64,000 nt of DNA from Thioalkalivibrio sp. ALJT (GTDB lineage: Bacteria > Pseudomonadota > Gammaproteobacteria > Ectothiorhodospirales > Ectothiorhodospiraceae). Below are positions 35,029-47,331 of the stretch, piece by piece. Location of the stretch: NCBI RefSeq assembly GCF_000381825.1, contig NZ_KB907123.1, positions 148,021 to 212,020 on the forward strand, in the 5' to 3' direction. The notes beneath the pieces are model-generated. The model had not been told where the DNA came from. It worked only from the letters and a program-made list of their open reading frames with translations, and did not search any database. Numbering within the stretch: position 1 is the stretch's first letter; each line of letters begins with the position of its first letter. Position numbers and translations under genes: made by a program.

Positions 35029-35751
35029 TTGCTCCCAGGTCCCGTTCACGCGACCTTCGAGTAGCTGGAACCGGGTCTTGTATTCCATCTTCGGTGACTG
35101 GGCGATCCAGTAACCGAGGTAGACATAATGCAGACCCAGGCGGCGCGCATGCACGACCTGGGTCAGGATCGCGAGGGTGCCAAGGCCGCGCCGCGGCTGG
35201 TCGGGATCGAAGAAGCTGTATACCGCCGACAGCCCCTGTGGTGTGCGGTCGGTGACCGCCACCGCAATGAGCCGGTCGGCGTGACGGAATTCGATCAGAT
35301 CGACCGGGCCGTTGCGATGGGTCAGCATCCCCGCGTAATCCTCGCGACCCATCTGTTCCATGCCGCCGCCAGTGTGGCGACTGGACAGGTAGCGCGAAAA
35401 CAACGGCATGTGCTCGTCCAGATCTGCGGTCGGACCGGGCCCGGCCTGGTCGGGCGGTCGCGTCAGCGTGACCGTGACGTCGTGGTTGCGACTCAGGCAG
35501 CGGCGCTGACTGCGGTTCGGCCGAAAGGCCCGGACCGGGATGCGGACCGGTACGCAGGCGTTGCAGCACGCGCAATGATGCCGGTAGACAAACTGGCCAC
35601 TGCGGCGGAAGCCTTCGGCCAGGAGCTGACCGAAACGGCGGCCGCCCAGGCTGACTGCGGGGTCGACCAGCAGGCTCTGCATCTCGCGGTCGTCCAGATA
35701 GGGACAGGCCTGCGGGGCAGTGATGAACCAGCGGATCGGGTGTTCCTGCAT
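35011..35751 (-). CDS. bpt: Leucyl/arginyl-protein transferase Bpt (ATE-like)
   Basis: 246 aa. Transfers leucine from aminoacyl-tRNA to N-terminal Asp/Glu, marking proteins for ClpAP degradation. Cysteine-rich N-terminal pattern HHCACCNACVPVRIPV, SRNHDVTV, then YVYLGYWIAQSPKMEYKTRF, the conserved C-terminal block. The start MQEHPIRWFITAPQACPYLDDRE is chosen; the upstream open frame runs across the metH promoter region. Convergent with the betaine genes and divergent from metH. It is often next to aat/clpA, but neither is here. Confidence 0.92.
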   Translation of the reverse strand: MQEHPIRWFITAPQACPYLDDREMQSLLVDPAVSLGGRRFGQLLAEGFRRSGQFVYRHHCACCNACVPVRIPVRAFRPNRSQRRCLSRNHDVTVTLTRPPDQAGPGPTADLDEHMPLFSRYLSSRHTGGGMEQMGREDYAGMLTHRNGPVDLIEFRHADRLIAVAVTDRTPQGLSAVYSFFDPDQPRRGLGTLAILTQVVHARRLGLHYVYLGYWIAQSPKMEYKTRFQLLEGRVNGTWEQLAANR

Positions 35752-35897
35752 GGCGTTATCGTGACACGGCTCGCGAGCGACGCAAACCGGGTACCCGAAC
35801 AGCATAATCCGGGACGCGCCCTGCGGGGCGGGTTCCCCGCCGGGCGCGGACGCCCGGCGATGACCATGAATCGATTCAACACAATGGTGTACCGCAC

Positions 35898-39689
<3,792 letters not shown>

Positions 39690-39704
39690 CCCGCGACCCC
39701 GGCC

Positions 39705-39775
39705 CCGGACGGAACGGCGCTGCGGTTCCGTCCGGCAAACTGCGAGCCCCGCCTGGTGCGGGGCTCGATTTGTTT
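39705..39775 (+). terminator. Double hairpin terminator after metH
   Basis: A first stem (39705-39715 with 39725-39735, 11 bp) is followed by CGAGCCCCGC (39743-39752) pairing with 39758-39767 and then ATTTGTTT. The second is a standard intrinsic terminator for metH. Confidence 0.85.
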
Positions 39776-39823
39776 GGGGTATCGCGCCACACTGGTCGGG
39801 ACCGCTTTCATGGGAGCCCGTGC

Positions 39824-40216
39824 ATGTCCAGTCCTGTTACCGCGATTGACGCCCGACCGGCGATGTTCCGCAATCACCCGATTGGTTTTATCCTGAGCCT
39901 GCTGCTGATCCCGGCCCTTGGCCTGGGGATTCTGATTTTGTTGTGGTGGTATCTGCAGACGCGCTCGGTGCGCCTGCGGATCGATGCCGACCAGGTGCAT
40001 CTGGAGCGGGGGCTGTTGTCGAAATCGCATGTGGACCTCGATATCGCTCAGATCCGCACGGTGAAGGTGGAGCAGAGCTTTACTGACCGGATCTTCCGGG
40101 TCGGGCGCATTGCCGTGTACACCACCGGTGACAACCCGGAATTCCGGATTACCGGCATCCCCGACCCCAATCGTGTGCGCGAGTATGTGCGCGCGCGCCG
40201 CGAGGCCGTGGCATGA
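39824..40216 (+). CDS. PH domain-containing (bPH2-like) membrane protein
   Basis: 130 aa. Two hydrophobic segments fused into one hairpin (IGFILSLLLIPALGLGILILLWWYL, residues about 20-44) are followed by a bacterial PH-like domain (SVRLRIDADQVHLERGLLSKSHVDLDIAQIRTVKVEQSF). Family members occur in inner-membrane complexes of unknown role. Its stop overlaps the next gene by 4 bp. Function unknown beyond family. Confidence 0.8.
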   Translation: MSSPVTAIDARPAMFRNHPIGFILSLLLIPALGLGILILLWWYLQTRSVRLRIDADQVHLERGLLSKSHVDLDIAQIRTVKVEQSFTDRIFRVGRIAVYTTGDNPEFRITGIPDPNRVREYVRARREAVA

Positions 40217-40536
40217 GCCAGGAGGACCGCCGCGACAGCCGCCTGGCGTTGCGACTCTTGTTCGGCATATCGGCGCTGACGGCCCTGCTGGTGGCGCTGC
40301 TGGTGCTCGCCGCAGCAGTCTCCCTGCCGGGGCTGTCCGACTGGGTGGCGGTCACCTTCGACGACGGCATGGGGCTGAAAAACGCGGCCCTGGTGGCGGC
40401 TATCGTCTCGGTCGTGCTGTCCATCGTCTTCGCCCTGGCCGCAGGCGAGGGCCTGATCGGGGAGCTGCAGTTCATGATCCCCGGTTTTTTCCTGTTCTTC
40501 GTGTTCTTCTGGCTGATGCTTGCCTGGATCTTTTGA
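40213..40536 (+). CDS. Small membrane protein, three predicted helices
   Basis: 107 aa, ATG overlapping the PH-domain gene by 4 bp (ATGA). Helices near residues 15-38, 56-77 and 86-106; the last is almost entirely aromatic/aliphatic (FMIPGFFLFFVFFWLMLAWIF). No family recognised. The tight coupling suggests that it works with the PH-domain protein. Confidence 0.7.
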   Translation: MSQEDRRDSRLALRLLFGISALTALLVALLVLAAAVSLPGLSDWVAVTFDDGMGLKNAALVAAIVSVVLSIVFALAAGEGLIGELQFMIPGFFLFFVFFWLMLAWIF

Positions 40537-40593
40537 TCCGGCGGTGTTCGCCATGCGTCCTTCCTGTCCCCGACCCGACCCGGAGCCCCCAGC

Positions 40594-42162
40594 GTGACCA
40601 CTGACGTCGATAACGAACCCGGTGCCGAGAAGCCCAATCCGTCGCACCTCCTGACCCTGCGCCAGACCCGGATGGAGGACTATGAAGACATCCGCGAGAT
40701 CATGGAGCGGGTGTACCACGACCTCGATGGTGCCTGGAGCGAGGCCCAGTTCCGGTCGCAGGTCACGCGCTTCCCCGAGGGCCAGATCTGCATCGAGGAT
40801 AACGGCAAGGTGGTGGCCGCGGCGATCAGCGTGATCGTCGAATACAAGCGCTTCGGCGATCACCACAATTACTGGCAGATCACCGGCAACGGTTTTCTGA
40901 CCACGCATAATCCGGACGGGGATACCCTGTACGGCGTGGACATCTTCGTGCACCCGGATTACCGCGGTCTGCGCCTGGGGCGGCGGCTGTACGATGCCCG
41001 CAAGGAGCTGTGCGAGAAGTTGAACCTGCGGGCGATCGTGGCCGGCGGGCGCATCCCCGGTTACGAGGCCCACCGCGACGAGCTGACCCCGCAGCAATAC
41101 GTGCGCAAGGTCAAGAATCACGAGATCACCGATCCGATTCTGACCTTCCAGCTTGCCAACGACTTCCACGTCCGCAAGATCATCACCAACTACCTGCCGG
41201 ACGACGAGAAGTCGGGTGCCTATGCCACGCTTATCGAGTGGCTGAACATCTACTACGAGGAAAAGGAAAAGCTGATCGGTGGCCGGCGTTCGGACGTGCG
41301 TATCGGCGTGGTCCAGTGGCAGATGCGCCCGACAATCGACCTGGATGCCCTGTTCCAGCAGGTCGAGTACTTTGTCGATGCGGTGTCCGGCTACCGCTCC
41401 GATTGCGTGCTGTTCCCCGAGTTCTTCAACGGGCCACTGATGGGGGCCTTTAATCAGGATTACCCGGCCGAGGCCGTGCGCCGGCTGGCGGAATACACCG
41501 AGGCGATCCGTGACGAGATGGTACGCCTGGCGCTGGCCTACAACATCAATATCGTCGCGGGTTCGATGCCGGAGTACGACAACGAGGTCCTGCACAACGT
41601 GTCCTATCTGTGTCGCCGCGATGGCACCTGGGACCGCCAGTACAAGATCCACGTGACCCCCGACGAGGTCTCCTACTGGGGCCTGCAGGGCGGTGATGAA
41701 GTGCACGTGTTCGACACCGACTTCGGCAAGATCGGCATCCTGATCTGCTACGACGTGGAGTTCCCGGAGTTGCCCCGCGTGATGGCCGATCACGGCCTGC
41801 AGATCCTGTTCGTGCCGTTCTGGACCGACACCAAGAATGCCTACCTGCGGGTGCGGCGCTGCGCCCAGGCGCGCGCGATCGAGAACGAGTGCTATGTAGT
41901 GATGTCCGGTTCGGTCGGCAACCTGCCCAAGGTCGAGAACATGGACATGCAGTACTCCCAGGCTGCGGTGTTTACCCCGTCCGACTTCGCCTTCCCGCAT
42001 GATGCGGTGGCCGCCGAGGCGACCCCGAACACCGAGATGACCCTGATCGTCGATCTCGATCTGGACAACCTGAAGGAACTGCGCAGCCACGGTTCTGTGC
42101 GCAACCTGCGCGATCGCCGCCGCGACCTCTACTCGGTCCAGTGGAAATCCAAACCGGTGTAG
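40594..42162 (+). CDS. GNAT acetyltransferase fused to carbon-nitrogen hydrolase
   Basis: 522 aa, GTG start with CGGAG upstream. The N-terminal GNAT domain (about residues 20-200) shows VHPDYRGLRLGRRLYDARKELCEKL. The C-terminal nitrilase-superfamily domain (about 228-505) has the catalytic triad Glu276 (LFPEFFNGP), Lys351 (RQYKIHVTP) and Cys385 (LICYDVEFPE). This fusion is a known but biochemically uncharacterised family, probably an amidase paired with an acyltransferase. Substrate unknown. It stands alone between two small operons. Confidence 0.92.
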   Translation: MTTDVDNEPGAEKPNPSHLLTLRQTRMEDYEDIREIMERVYHDLDGAWSEAQFRSQVTRFPEGQICIEDNGKVVAAAISVIVEYKRFGDHHNYWQITGNGFLTTHNPDGDTLYGVDIFVHPDYRGLRLGRRLYDARKELCEKLNLRAIVAGGRIPGYEAHRDELTPQQYVRKVKNHEITDPILTFQLANDFHVRKIITNYLPDDEKSGAYATLIEWLNIYYEEKEKLIGGRRSDVRIGVVQWQMRPTIDLDALFQQVEYFVDAVSGYRSDCVLFPEFFNGPLMGAFNQDYPAEAVRRLAEYTEAIRDEMVRLALAYNINIVAGSMPEYDNEVLHNVSYLCRRDGTWDRQYKIHVTPDEVSYWGLQGGDEVHVFDTDFGKIGILICYDVEFPELPRVMADHGLQILFVPFWTDTKNAYLRVRRCAQARAIENECYVVMSGSVGNLPKVENMDMQYSQAAVFTPSDFAFPHDAVAAEATPNTEMTLIVDLDLDNLKELRSHGSVRNLRDRRRDLYSVQWKSKPV

Positions 42163-42337
42163 CGGCGGATTCGGACGCCACGACGATGTCAACCGCCGCC
42201 ATCTGTCTCGCGTGTTGCTGGCATCCGTGCGTCAGGCCCCGTAGTCTTGACAGACTCAGGGCGAACGTTACGTGGTGGTCCGCGAAGTCCATGACCACCC
42301 GGTTGCCCGGGCATACGGGTGTCCGCCAGGGGGACGC

Positions 42338-43576
42338 ATGAACACGCAGATACCGGACCCGCGCCGCAGCACCATCCTCGTGGTGGATGACTCCAAGGTC
42401 ATCCGGGTTGCGTTGCAGCGCATCCTGCAGGGTCAGAACTCGGTCTACGAGGCCTCCGATGGCGAGCAGGCCCTGGAATTGCTGCAACAGCACCCCGACA
42501 TCGGCCTGGTCCTGACCGATCTCTCCATGCCCGGCATCGACGGCCAGGATCTCCTGCTGCGCGTGCGCGACGGCCTCGACGGTGTACCCGCCGACCTCCC
42601 GGTGGTCATCGTGACCGGCCAGGAGGGTGACGAGGCTGCGTCCGACGAATGGCGCTCGCTGGGGGCCAATGCGGTCCTGATGAAGCCGTTTGTTCCCGCC
42701 CGCGTGCGCGAGGTCGTGGCCGAGCTGCTGCCGTCGCCCCCGCCCGAACCCCAACCCGATCCGGCCGCCGCCGAGATCGATAGCCCCGCCGTCCAGGCGT
42801 TGCGTGACGAGGTGGAGCGCCTGCGCCGCGAATTGATGCTGCGTCAGCAGTCCACCAACGAACGCGCGGCGCAGAAGGAGCTGGAGCGTTTGCGTATCGC
42901 CCTGGGCGTGGCCCGTGACGAGTCTACGGCTGCCTTCCAGCGCATTGACGAGCACGAACGCGAGGTCGAGCAGCTGCGGGCACGCCTGCAGGAGCTGGAA
43001 GCCGAGCCAACGCCGACGGACCCGGAGGCCGACGCGCTGCGCGCCCGTCTGCGTGAGCTTGAGGGCGAGAACGTGCGCCTGGACCACGACCTGGTGGACG
43101 TGGAACGCCAGCGCGAGGCGGTGCAGCAGGAGCTGGCGCAGGTGCGGGCCGAAGCCGAGCGCCTGCGCGGTGAGCGCAACCAGCAGTGCGATCGTGCGGC
43201 CGCCGCCGAGAAGGCCCTGACAGATACGGAAAGCCGTTACAACGAGAGTCAGGCGGCGGCCGCCGAGGCGAGCCAGCGTCTGGCAATGCGCGAACGCGAA
43301 CTGGAGTCGGCGCAACAGCGTATCCAGGACTTGCGTGGGCGCGTCCGAGATCTCGAACAGGCGGTGAACGGACACCCTAACCAGGCTGCTGCAGCGTCTG
43401 CGCGTCCCTCGGTCGGCAGTGCGCCGGCTCGTGCGCGGCCGGCAGAGCATCCACCGGGCGTTCGTGGCCGGACGCCGCTGTTGCTATGGCGGCGGCGCTG
43501 GTTCCGGTTGCTGTTTGTTGCCGTGCTGGCCGTGATCGCGACGCTCGCGGTGGCACTCTATCAGCGCGGCTTCTGA
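42338..43576 (+). CDS. Response regulator with long coiled coil and C-terminal membrane anchor
   Basis: 412 aa. A receiver domain at residues 11-130 has Asp17-Asp18, phosphoacceptor Asp61 (LTDLSMPG), Thr93 and Lys116 (LMKPF). From about 150 to 355 the protein is a continuous Glu/Arg/Leu coiled coil (EVERLRRELMLRQQ, ELERLRIALGVARDE). After a Pro/Ala-rich spacer a single hydrophobic helix near 391-408 (WFRLLFVAVLAVIATLAVAL) would anchor the C-terminus in the membrane. No DNA-binding or enzymatic output domain. The start is set by CAGGGGGAC. A TTGACA -35-like element lies at 42247-42252. No partner kinase is in the window. Confidence 0.85.
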   Translation: MNTQIPDPRRSTILVVDDSKVIRVALQRILQGQNSVYEASDGEQALELLQQHPDIGLVLTDLSMPGIDGQDLLLRVRDGLDGVPADLPVVIVTGQEGDEAASDEWRSLGANAVLMKPFVPARVREVVAELLPSPPPEPQPDPAAAEIDSPAVQALRDEVERLRRELMLRQQSTNERAAQKELERLRIALGVARDESTAAFQRIDEHEREVEQLRARLQELEAEPTPTDPEADALRARLRELEGENVRLDHDLVDVERQREAVQQELAQVRAEAERLRGERNQQCDRAAAAEKALTDTESRYNESQAAAAEASQRLAMRERELESAQQRIQDLRGRVRDLEQAVNGHPNQAAAASARPSVGSAPARARPAEHPPGVRGRTPLLLWRRRWFRLLFVAVLAVIATLAVALYQRGF

Positions 43577-43854
43577 CTCCGCGGTTCCCCGGCGGTGCCC
43601 GGACGCCGTCGTCGGATTCACGGCGGGCCGGGTTACATCAACACGGTCAGCGGCTACAGTAGAGTCGCACGGGTGGAGGCGGTGCTCGATACCGGAGATC
43701 GCCGAGCCCCTCGGCCACATGCAGGCGGCGGGCGACCCGGATTCCGCCGCGTCCGTGTAACCTGTAGGTGTCGGGGGCAGTGCCACTGCCGACCCTGACG
43801 CAGCACCAATGAGGCGGCGCCATGCCGGCCTGCCTCGGGCAAGAGGATTGAGCA

Positions 43855-44745
43855 ATGTCCGAAAACCCTGCCGCAGATTCCCTCGAGGCTCAGGTCCGGT
43901 CGGCCGACAAGCTCCTGGCCATGCCCCAGGTGGTGTTCGAGGTGGCGCGCCTGCTGGAAGACGACAATGCCAGCGCCGCGCAGATTGCTGCGAGTCTCAG
44001 TCAGGACCCGGGGCTGGTCGCTCTTGTGCTGCGAATCGCGAACAGTCCGGCTTATGCCCCGGCCCGGACCGTGGATTCGGTGGAGCGGGCAATCACCATG
44101 CTCGGCCGCGATGCCCTGCAGCGGCTGGTCGTGGCGAGTGCCATCACCCGTGCCACGGCCTCCGTTCCCGACCAGGAGCGCCTGCCGCTGGAGGTGTTCT
44201 GGCGGCATTCCGCCTACTGTGCGGTGATCGCGCGCCAGCTGGCCATACGGCTGTTGCCGCGGCAGGTCGGCGGGATCTTCCTCGCGGGGCTGCTGCACGA
44301 CCTCGGCAAATTGCTCTTGTTCACGCAATCGCCGGAGTCCGCACACCGGGCCTTTCTCTCCAGTCTGGATGCCAGCGATGGCCTGAGTCCACACGCAGCG
44401 GAGCGTGCCCAGCTCGGTTTCGATCATGCGCAACTGGGGGGTGCGCTGGCCGAACACTGGGGGCTGCCGGAGCTCCTGGTCGACTGCCTGGCCGGCCACC
44501 ATCAGCCGATGCAGGCCCCCGAGCGCAACCGTACCGCCGTGATGCTGGTCCACCTGGCCAATACCGGTGCCCATCTCGCCGAAATCGACTCGCGCGACTG
44601 GGCGGATGCCCCGCCGGTGGACCCGGCTGTCTGGGAGGCCTTGCACCTGGACCCGGGGGTTCTGCTGACGGCGGTCGAGGAGGCACAGCACGAGGTGCTG
44701 GCGGTCCAGGGTTTCTGTGACCCCACGCATGAGCCGGTGTCGTAG
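43855..44745 (+). CDS. HDOD domain signalling protein
   Basis: 296 aa. One HDOD domain (an HD-related fold without full catalytic residues): LLAMPQVVFEVARLLEDDNASA, then SLSQDPGLVALVLRIANSPAYA, a conserved LLHDLGKLLLF and LAGHHQP. Such proteins take part in two-component, type IV pilus or cyclic-di-GMP outputs. AGAGGATTGAGCA precedes the ATG. A hairpin resembling a terminator (about 44773-44802) follows the stop. It lies next to the membrane-anchored response regulator with a 278-bp gap that holds no recognisable gene. Confidence 0.88.
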   Translation: MSENPAADSLEAQVRSADKLLAMPQVVFEVARLLEDDNASAAQIAASLSQDPGLVALVLRIANSPAYAPARTVDSVERAITMLGRDALQRLVVASAITRATASVPDQERLPLEVFWRHSAYCAVIARQLAIRLLPRQVGGIFLAGLLHDLGKLLLFTQSPESAHRAFLSSLDASDGLSPHAAERAQLGFDHAQLGGALAEHWGLPELLVDCLAGHHQPMQAPERNRTAVMLVHLANTGAHLAEIDSRDWADAPPVDPAVWEALHLDPGVLLTAVEEAQHEVLAVQGFCDPTHEPVS

Positions 44746-44841
44746 GGAAGGCCATGGTCAAGGAGACGCGGACCCATTCAATCCGTGTTTCCTCAGGGGC
44801 CTCGTAGCGAACCACGGGATGTTCCCGCGGTCTACTCACAC

Positions 44842-45408
44842 ATGAAAACGCACATGTTCACGATTGCCTTGCGCGGACTGCTGGCCGCCGGGGTGTTGTG
44901 GTTGCTGGCGGGCTGCGCCGGTTTGCCGGCCGACCTGGCCCCGCTGCCCGACGCGGCGCCGGACCGCGAACAGGTGCTGGCAGACCCCGCCGCAGTCCGA
45001 GGCGAGACCGTGGTATGGGGCGGGGTGATCGCGGACATCGAGAACACCTCCGGGGGGACTCGACTGGAGGTGGTCGCCCGCGAACTCGACCGTGAAGGTC
45101 GGCCACGGGAGTCGGACGGCTCACCCGGTCGTTTCCGGGCGTTCAGCACTGGTTTTCTCGATCCGCAGATCTACAGCCAGGGGCGCGAGATCACCGTGCG
45201 CGGCTCGATTCAGGGCACCGAGGAGGGCCACATCGGCGACTACGCCTACACCTTCGTCTCGCTGCAGGCCGATGCCGTACACCTCTGGCCGCGACGGCCG
45301 CCGTTGACGGATCGTCGCCTGCATGACCCGTTTTACGATCCATTCTATCGCCCGTGGGGACCGCGCTTTGGCCCGCCCGGACGGATTAACGCCTATTCGT
45401 GGTTCTGA
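44842..45408 (+). CDS. Slp family outer-membrane lipoprotein, first copy
   Basis: 188 aa. The lipobox LLAGCAG gives the lipidated Cys near residue 24. Slp domain: VVWGGVIADIENTSGGTRLEVVARELDREGRP, then GRFRAFSTGFLDPQIYSQGREITVRG, and SLQADAVHLWP. Proline/Phe/Tyr-rich tail (DPFYDPFYRPWGPRFGPPG). The stop overlaps the start of a second, related lipoprotein gene by one base. Slp proteins are starvation- or stress-linked outer-membrane lipoproteins; the function is not known. Confidence 0.88.
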   Translation: MKTHMFTIALRGLLAAGVLWLLAGCAGLPADLAPLPDAAPDREQVLADPAAVRGETVVWGGVIADIENTSGGTRLEVVARELDREGRPRESDGSPGRFRAFSTGFLDPQIYSQGREITVRGSIQGTEEGHIGDYAYTFVSLQADAVHLWPRRPPLTDRRLHDPFYDPFYRPWGPRFGPPGRINAYSWF

Positions 45409-45905
45409 TGAAACGCTCCCGTGTCCTGATCCCCTGGTTGGCCATTTTCCTGCCGTTCGTGCTCGCGGCCTGTGCATCGGGGCCGCTGGAGGCTCCGGCG
45501 GATGCCGCTGCACAGATCGAGCCGCGTGCCGTGACCGCGGAGCGCCTGCCGGTTGACGAGCAGGTGTGGGGTGGCGTGATCGCGCGGGTGGATAATCGCG
45601 CCGAGGCGACCGTGATCGAGGTCGTGGGTTATCCGCTCAGCCGACAGGAGCCCCAGACCCGGCAGTCCACGACGGGCCGCTTCCGCCTGCGCGTGGAGGG
45701 GTTTGCCGATCCGGTCGACTACCGCAGCGGCCGCCGGGTGACTGCGGTGGGTACGGTCAGTGGTGTCGAGGCAGGGCAGATCGGCCAGTCCGACTACAGC
45801 TTCCCGGTGCTGGAGGCCCGCTCCGTGCATCTGTGGCCCGAGCGCGAGCCGTCACATCCCTCCGGTGGCGTGCGCTTCGGCATCGGTATCGGCATCGGGC
45901 TTTAA
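45408..45905 (+). CDS. Slp family outer-membrane lipoprotein, second copy
   Basis: 165 aa, ATG sharing a base with the previous stop (TGATG). Lipobox VLAACAS. The same Slp layout as the upstream gene (VWGGVIARVDNRAEATVIEVVGYPLSRQ, GRFRLRVEGFADPVDYRSGRRVTAVG, LEARSVHLWPE), so the pair is a tandem duplication that has diverged strongly. The stop codon TAA consists of bases that begin the terminal inverted repeat of MITE copy A at 45902, so the repeat abuts or created the end of the gene. Confidence 0.88.
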   Translation: MKRSRVLIPWLAIFLPFVLAACASGPLEAPADAAAQIEPRAVTAERLPVDEQVWGGVIARVDNRAEATVIEVVGYPLSRQEPQTRQSTTGRFRLRVEGFADPVDYRSGRRVTAVGTVSGVEAGQIGQSDYSFPVLEARSVHLWPEREPSHPSGGVRFGIGIGIGL

Positions 45906-46252
45906 GGAGACGCTGATTGAATCGCACGTCCGCGTGGGTGCCCCCCAGTTTCTGGAGACAAGCGTTCCGAGACAAGGCGCCTCAAACAGCGGGTAGTGGT
46001 TCTACCCGACCGTTTCTAATGGATTCGGGGCGCAACGCAGGATCGGGCCATATTCATTCAGAATCGGGGGGAGGCACCAACCCCACAAGTCATGGAAAGG
46101 AGGGGCTCGGCCGCCCGTTGTTATCAAAAACGGGCGCGCGCACAGCGTTGCGGTTCACCTGTAGCAGAGTGACTGCATGGCAGTCACCGCGCATTAAACG
46201 CACGCAAAAGCGACTCGAGCGCGCACGTGCGATTCAATCAGCGTCTCCTTAA
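45902..46252. repeat. MITE-like repeat, full copy A with perfect terminal inverted repeats
   Basis: 351 bp. The ends at 45902-45929 and 46225-46252 are perfect 28-bp inverted repeats beginning TTAAGGAGACGCTGATTGAA. Inside are three stem-loops: CGGGTAG/CTACCCG (45990-46008), CGCCCGTT/AACGGGCG (46111-46135) and GTGACTGC/GCAGTCAC (46169-46187). There is no transposase. TTAA at both tips is compatible with TA-targeting elements of the IS630/Tc1 type (inference). Related copies are at 26257-26568 and 8153-8268 (half). Confidence 0.88.
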
Positions 46253-46312
46253 GGCGGGGCGGGACGTCGTTCCCCGGCGCGCCCGCCCGTTCTCCGCAAC
46301 CCTGGAGTTGCC

Positions 46313-47311
46313 ATGCGAGCAGTGGTGTTCGACCAACCCGGTGATCCCGATGTACTGCGCCTGGAGGATGTGCCCGAGCCGTCCCTGGTCGTCGCCGATC
46401 AGGTCCGTATCCGAATGCTGGCCGCGGGCGTCAATCCAGTGGACACCAAGGTGCGCACTGGCGGGATGATCGTCCCCGGCGCGCCGCGCAACACGCCCGG
46501 CTGCGATGGTGTAGGCGTGATCGAAGCCTGCGGCAGCGACGTGCATCATGTGCGGCCCGGCCAGCGGGTAGCGTTCTGCTTTGGCGGGGTCGGGGCCGAC
46601 CCCGGCACCTATGCGGAACAGGTGGTTGTGCCCGAGGCGGCTGTGGTGCCGGTACCGGCCGCGGTGACGGACCTGCAGGCGGCAGCCCTTCCGTTGGCCT
46701 GGTTGACTGCCTGGGAGTCCCTGTTCGAGCGGGCTGATCTGCAGCGCGGCCAGAGCGTGCTGGTGCATGCCGCCGCCGGCGGGGTAGGGCAGATGGCCGT
46801 GCAGATCGCGCGCATGGCCGGGGCTCGGGTCCTGGGGCTGGTCCGACGCGAGGAGGCGCGGCGCCTGGTGACCGGTCTCGGCGGCGACGTGGTCGACCTG
46901 ACCCAACCCGATGCCGAGGCGTTGATCCGGGCCTACACCGACGGTCGTGGTTTCGACATCGTGCTCGACACCGTCGGTGGCGATGTCTTCCGCGAGGGAC
47001 TGTCCCGGTTGGCCTATGGCGGGGACCTGGTGACCCTGCTCGCGCCCCCGGCGGACACCGACTGGAATCCGGCACGCCTGCGCAACCCGAGTATCAGCCT
47101 GGAGCTGATGCTGACCCCGATGCTGGAAGGCGACCGCCGGCGCTCGAGGCATCAGGCCACGCTGGTGGCCGAAGGTCTTGCGCGGCTGGCCAGTGGGCGC
47201 CTGCAGGTCAACGTCGAGGACAGCCTGCCACTGGCCGCAGCAGCCGAGGCGCACCGCCGCATCGAGGCCGGCGGCCGCAGCGGCAAGCTCGTGCTGCGCA
47301 TCCCCGAATAG
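46313..47311 (+). CDS. NADPH:quinone oxidoreductase (zeta-crystallin-like MDR family)
   Basis: 332 aa. Medium-chain dehydrogenase/reductase without the structural zinc Cys cluster. AAGVNPVDTKVRTGG near the N-terminus, the cofactor loop VLVHAAAGGVGQMAVQIARMAGARV and VLDTVGGDVFREGL are typical. It would reduce quinones or enones with NADPH. CTGGAG precedes the ATG. It stands alone between MITE copy A and a repeat-rich 195-bp gap. Confidence 0.88.
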   Translation: MRAVVFDQPGDPDVLRLEDVPEPSLVVADQVRIRMLAAGVNPVDTKVRTGGMIVPGAPRNTPGCDGVGVIEACGSDVHHVRPGQRVAFCFGGVGADPGTYAEQVVVPEAAVVPVPAAVTDLQAAALPLAWLTAWESLFERADLQRGQSVLVHAAAGGVGQMAVQIARMAGARVLGLVRREEARRLVTGLGGDVVDLTQPDAEALIRAYTDGRGFDIVLDTVGGDVFREGLSRLAYGGDLVTLLAPPADTDWNPARLRNPSISLELMLTPMLEGDRRRSRHQATLVAEGLARLASGRLQVNVEDSLPLAAAAEAHRRIEAGGRSGKLVLRIPE

Positions 47312-47331
47312 CGTCAGGGTCGGGGAATATC

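Noticed and set aside
44773-44802. GGAGACGCGGA...TCCGTGTTTCC resembling a MITE terminus
   Set aside because: Only the first ten bases match the terminus; the rest fits an ordinary hairpin terminator of the HDOD gene.
45917-46252. An open frame of 111 codons inside MITE copy A
   Set aside because: It follows the terminal repeats, is not kept in copy B and has no ribosome-binding site.
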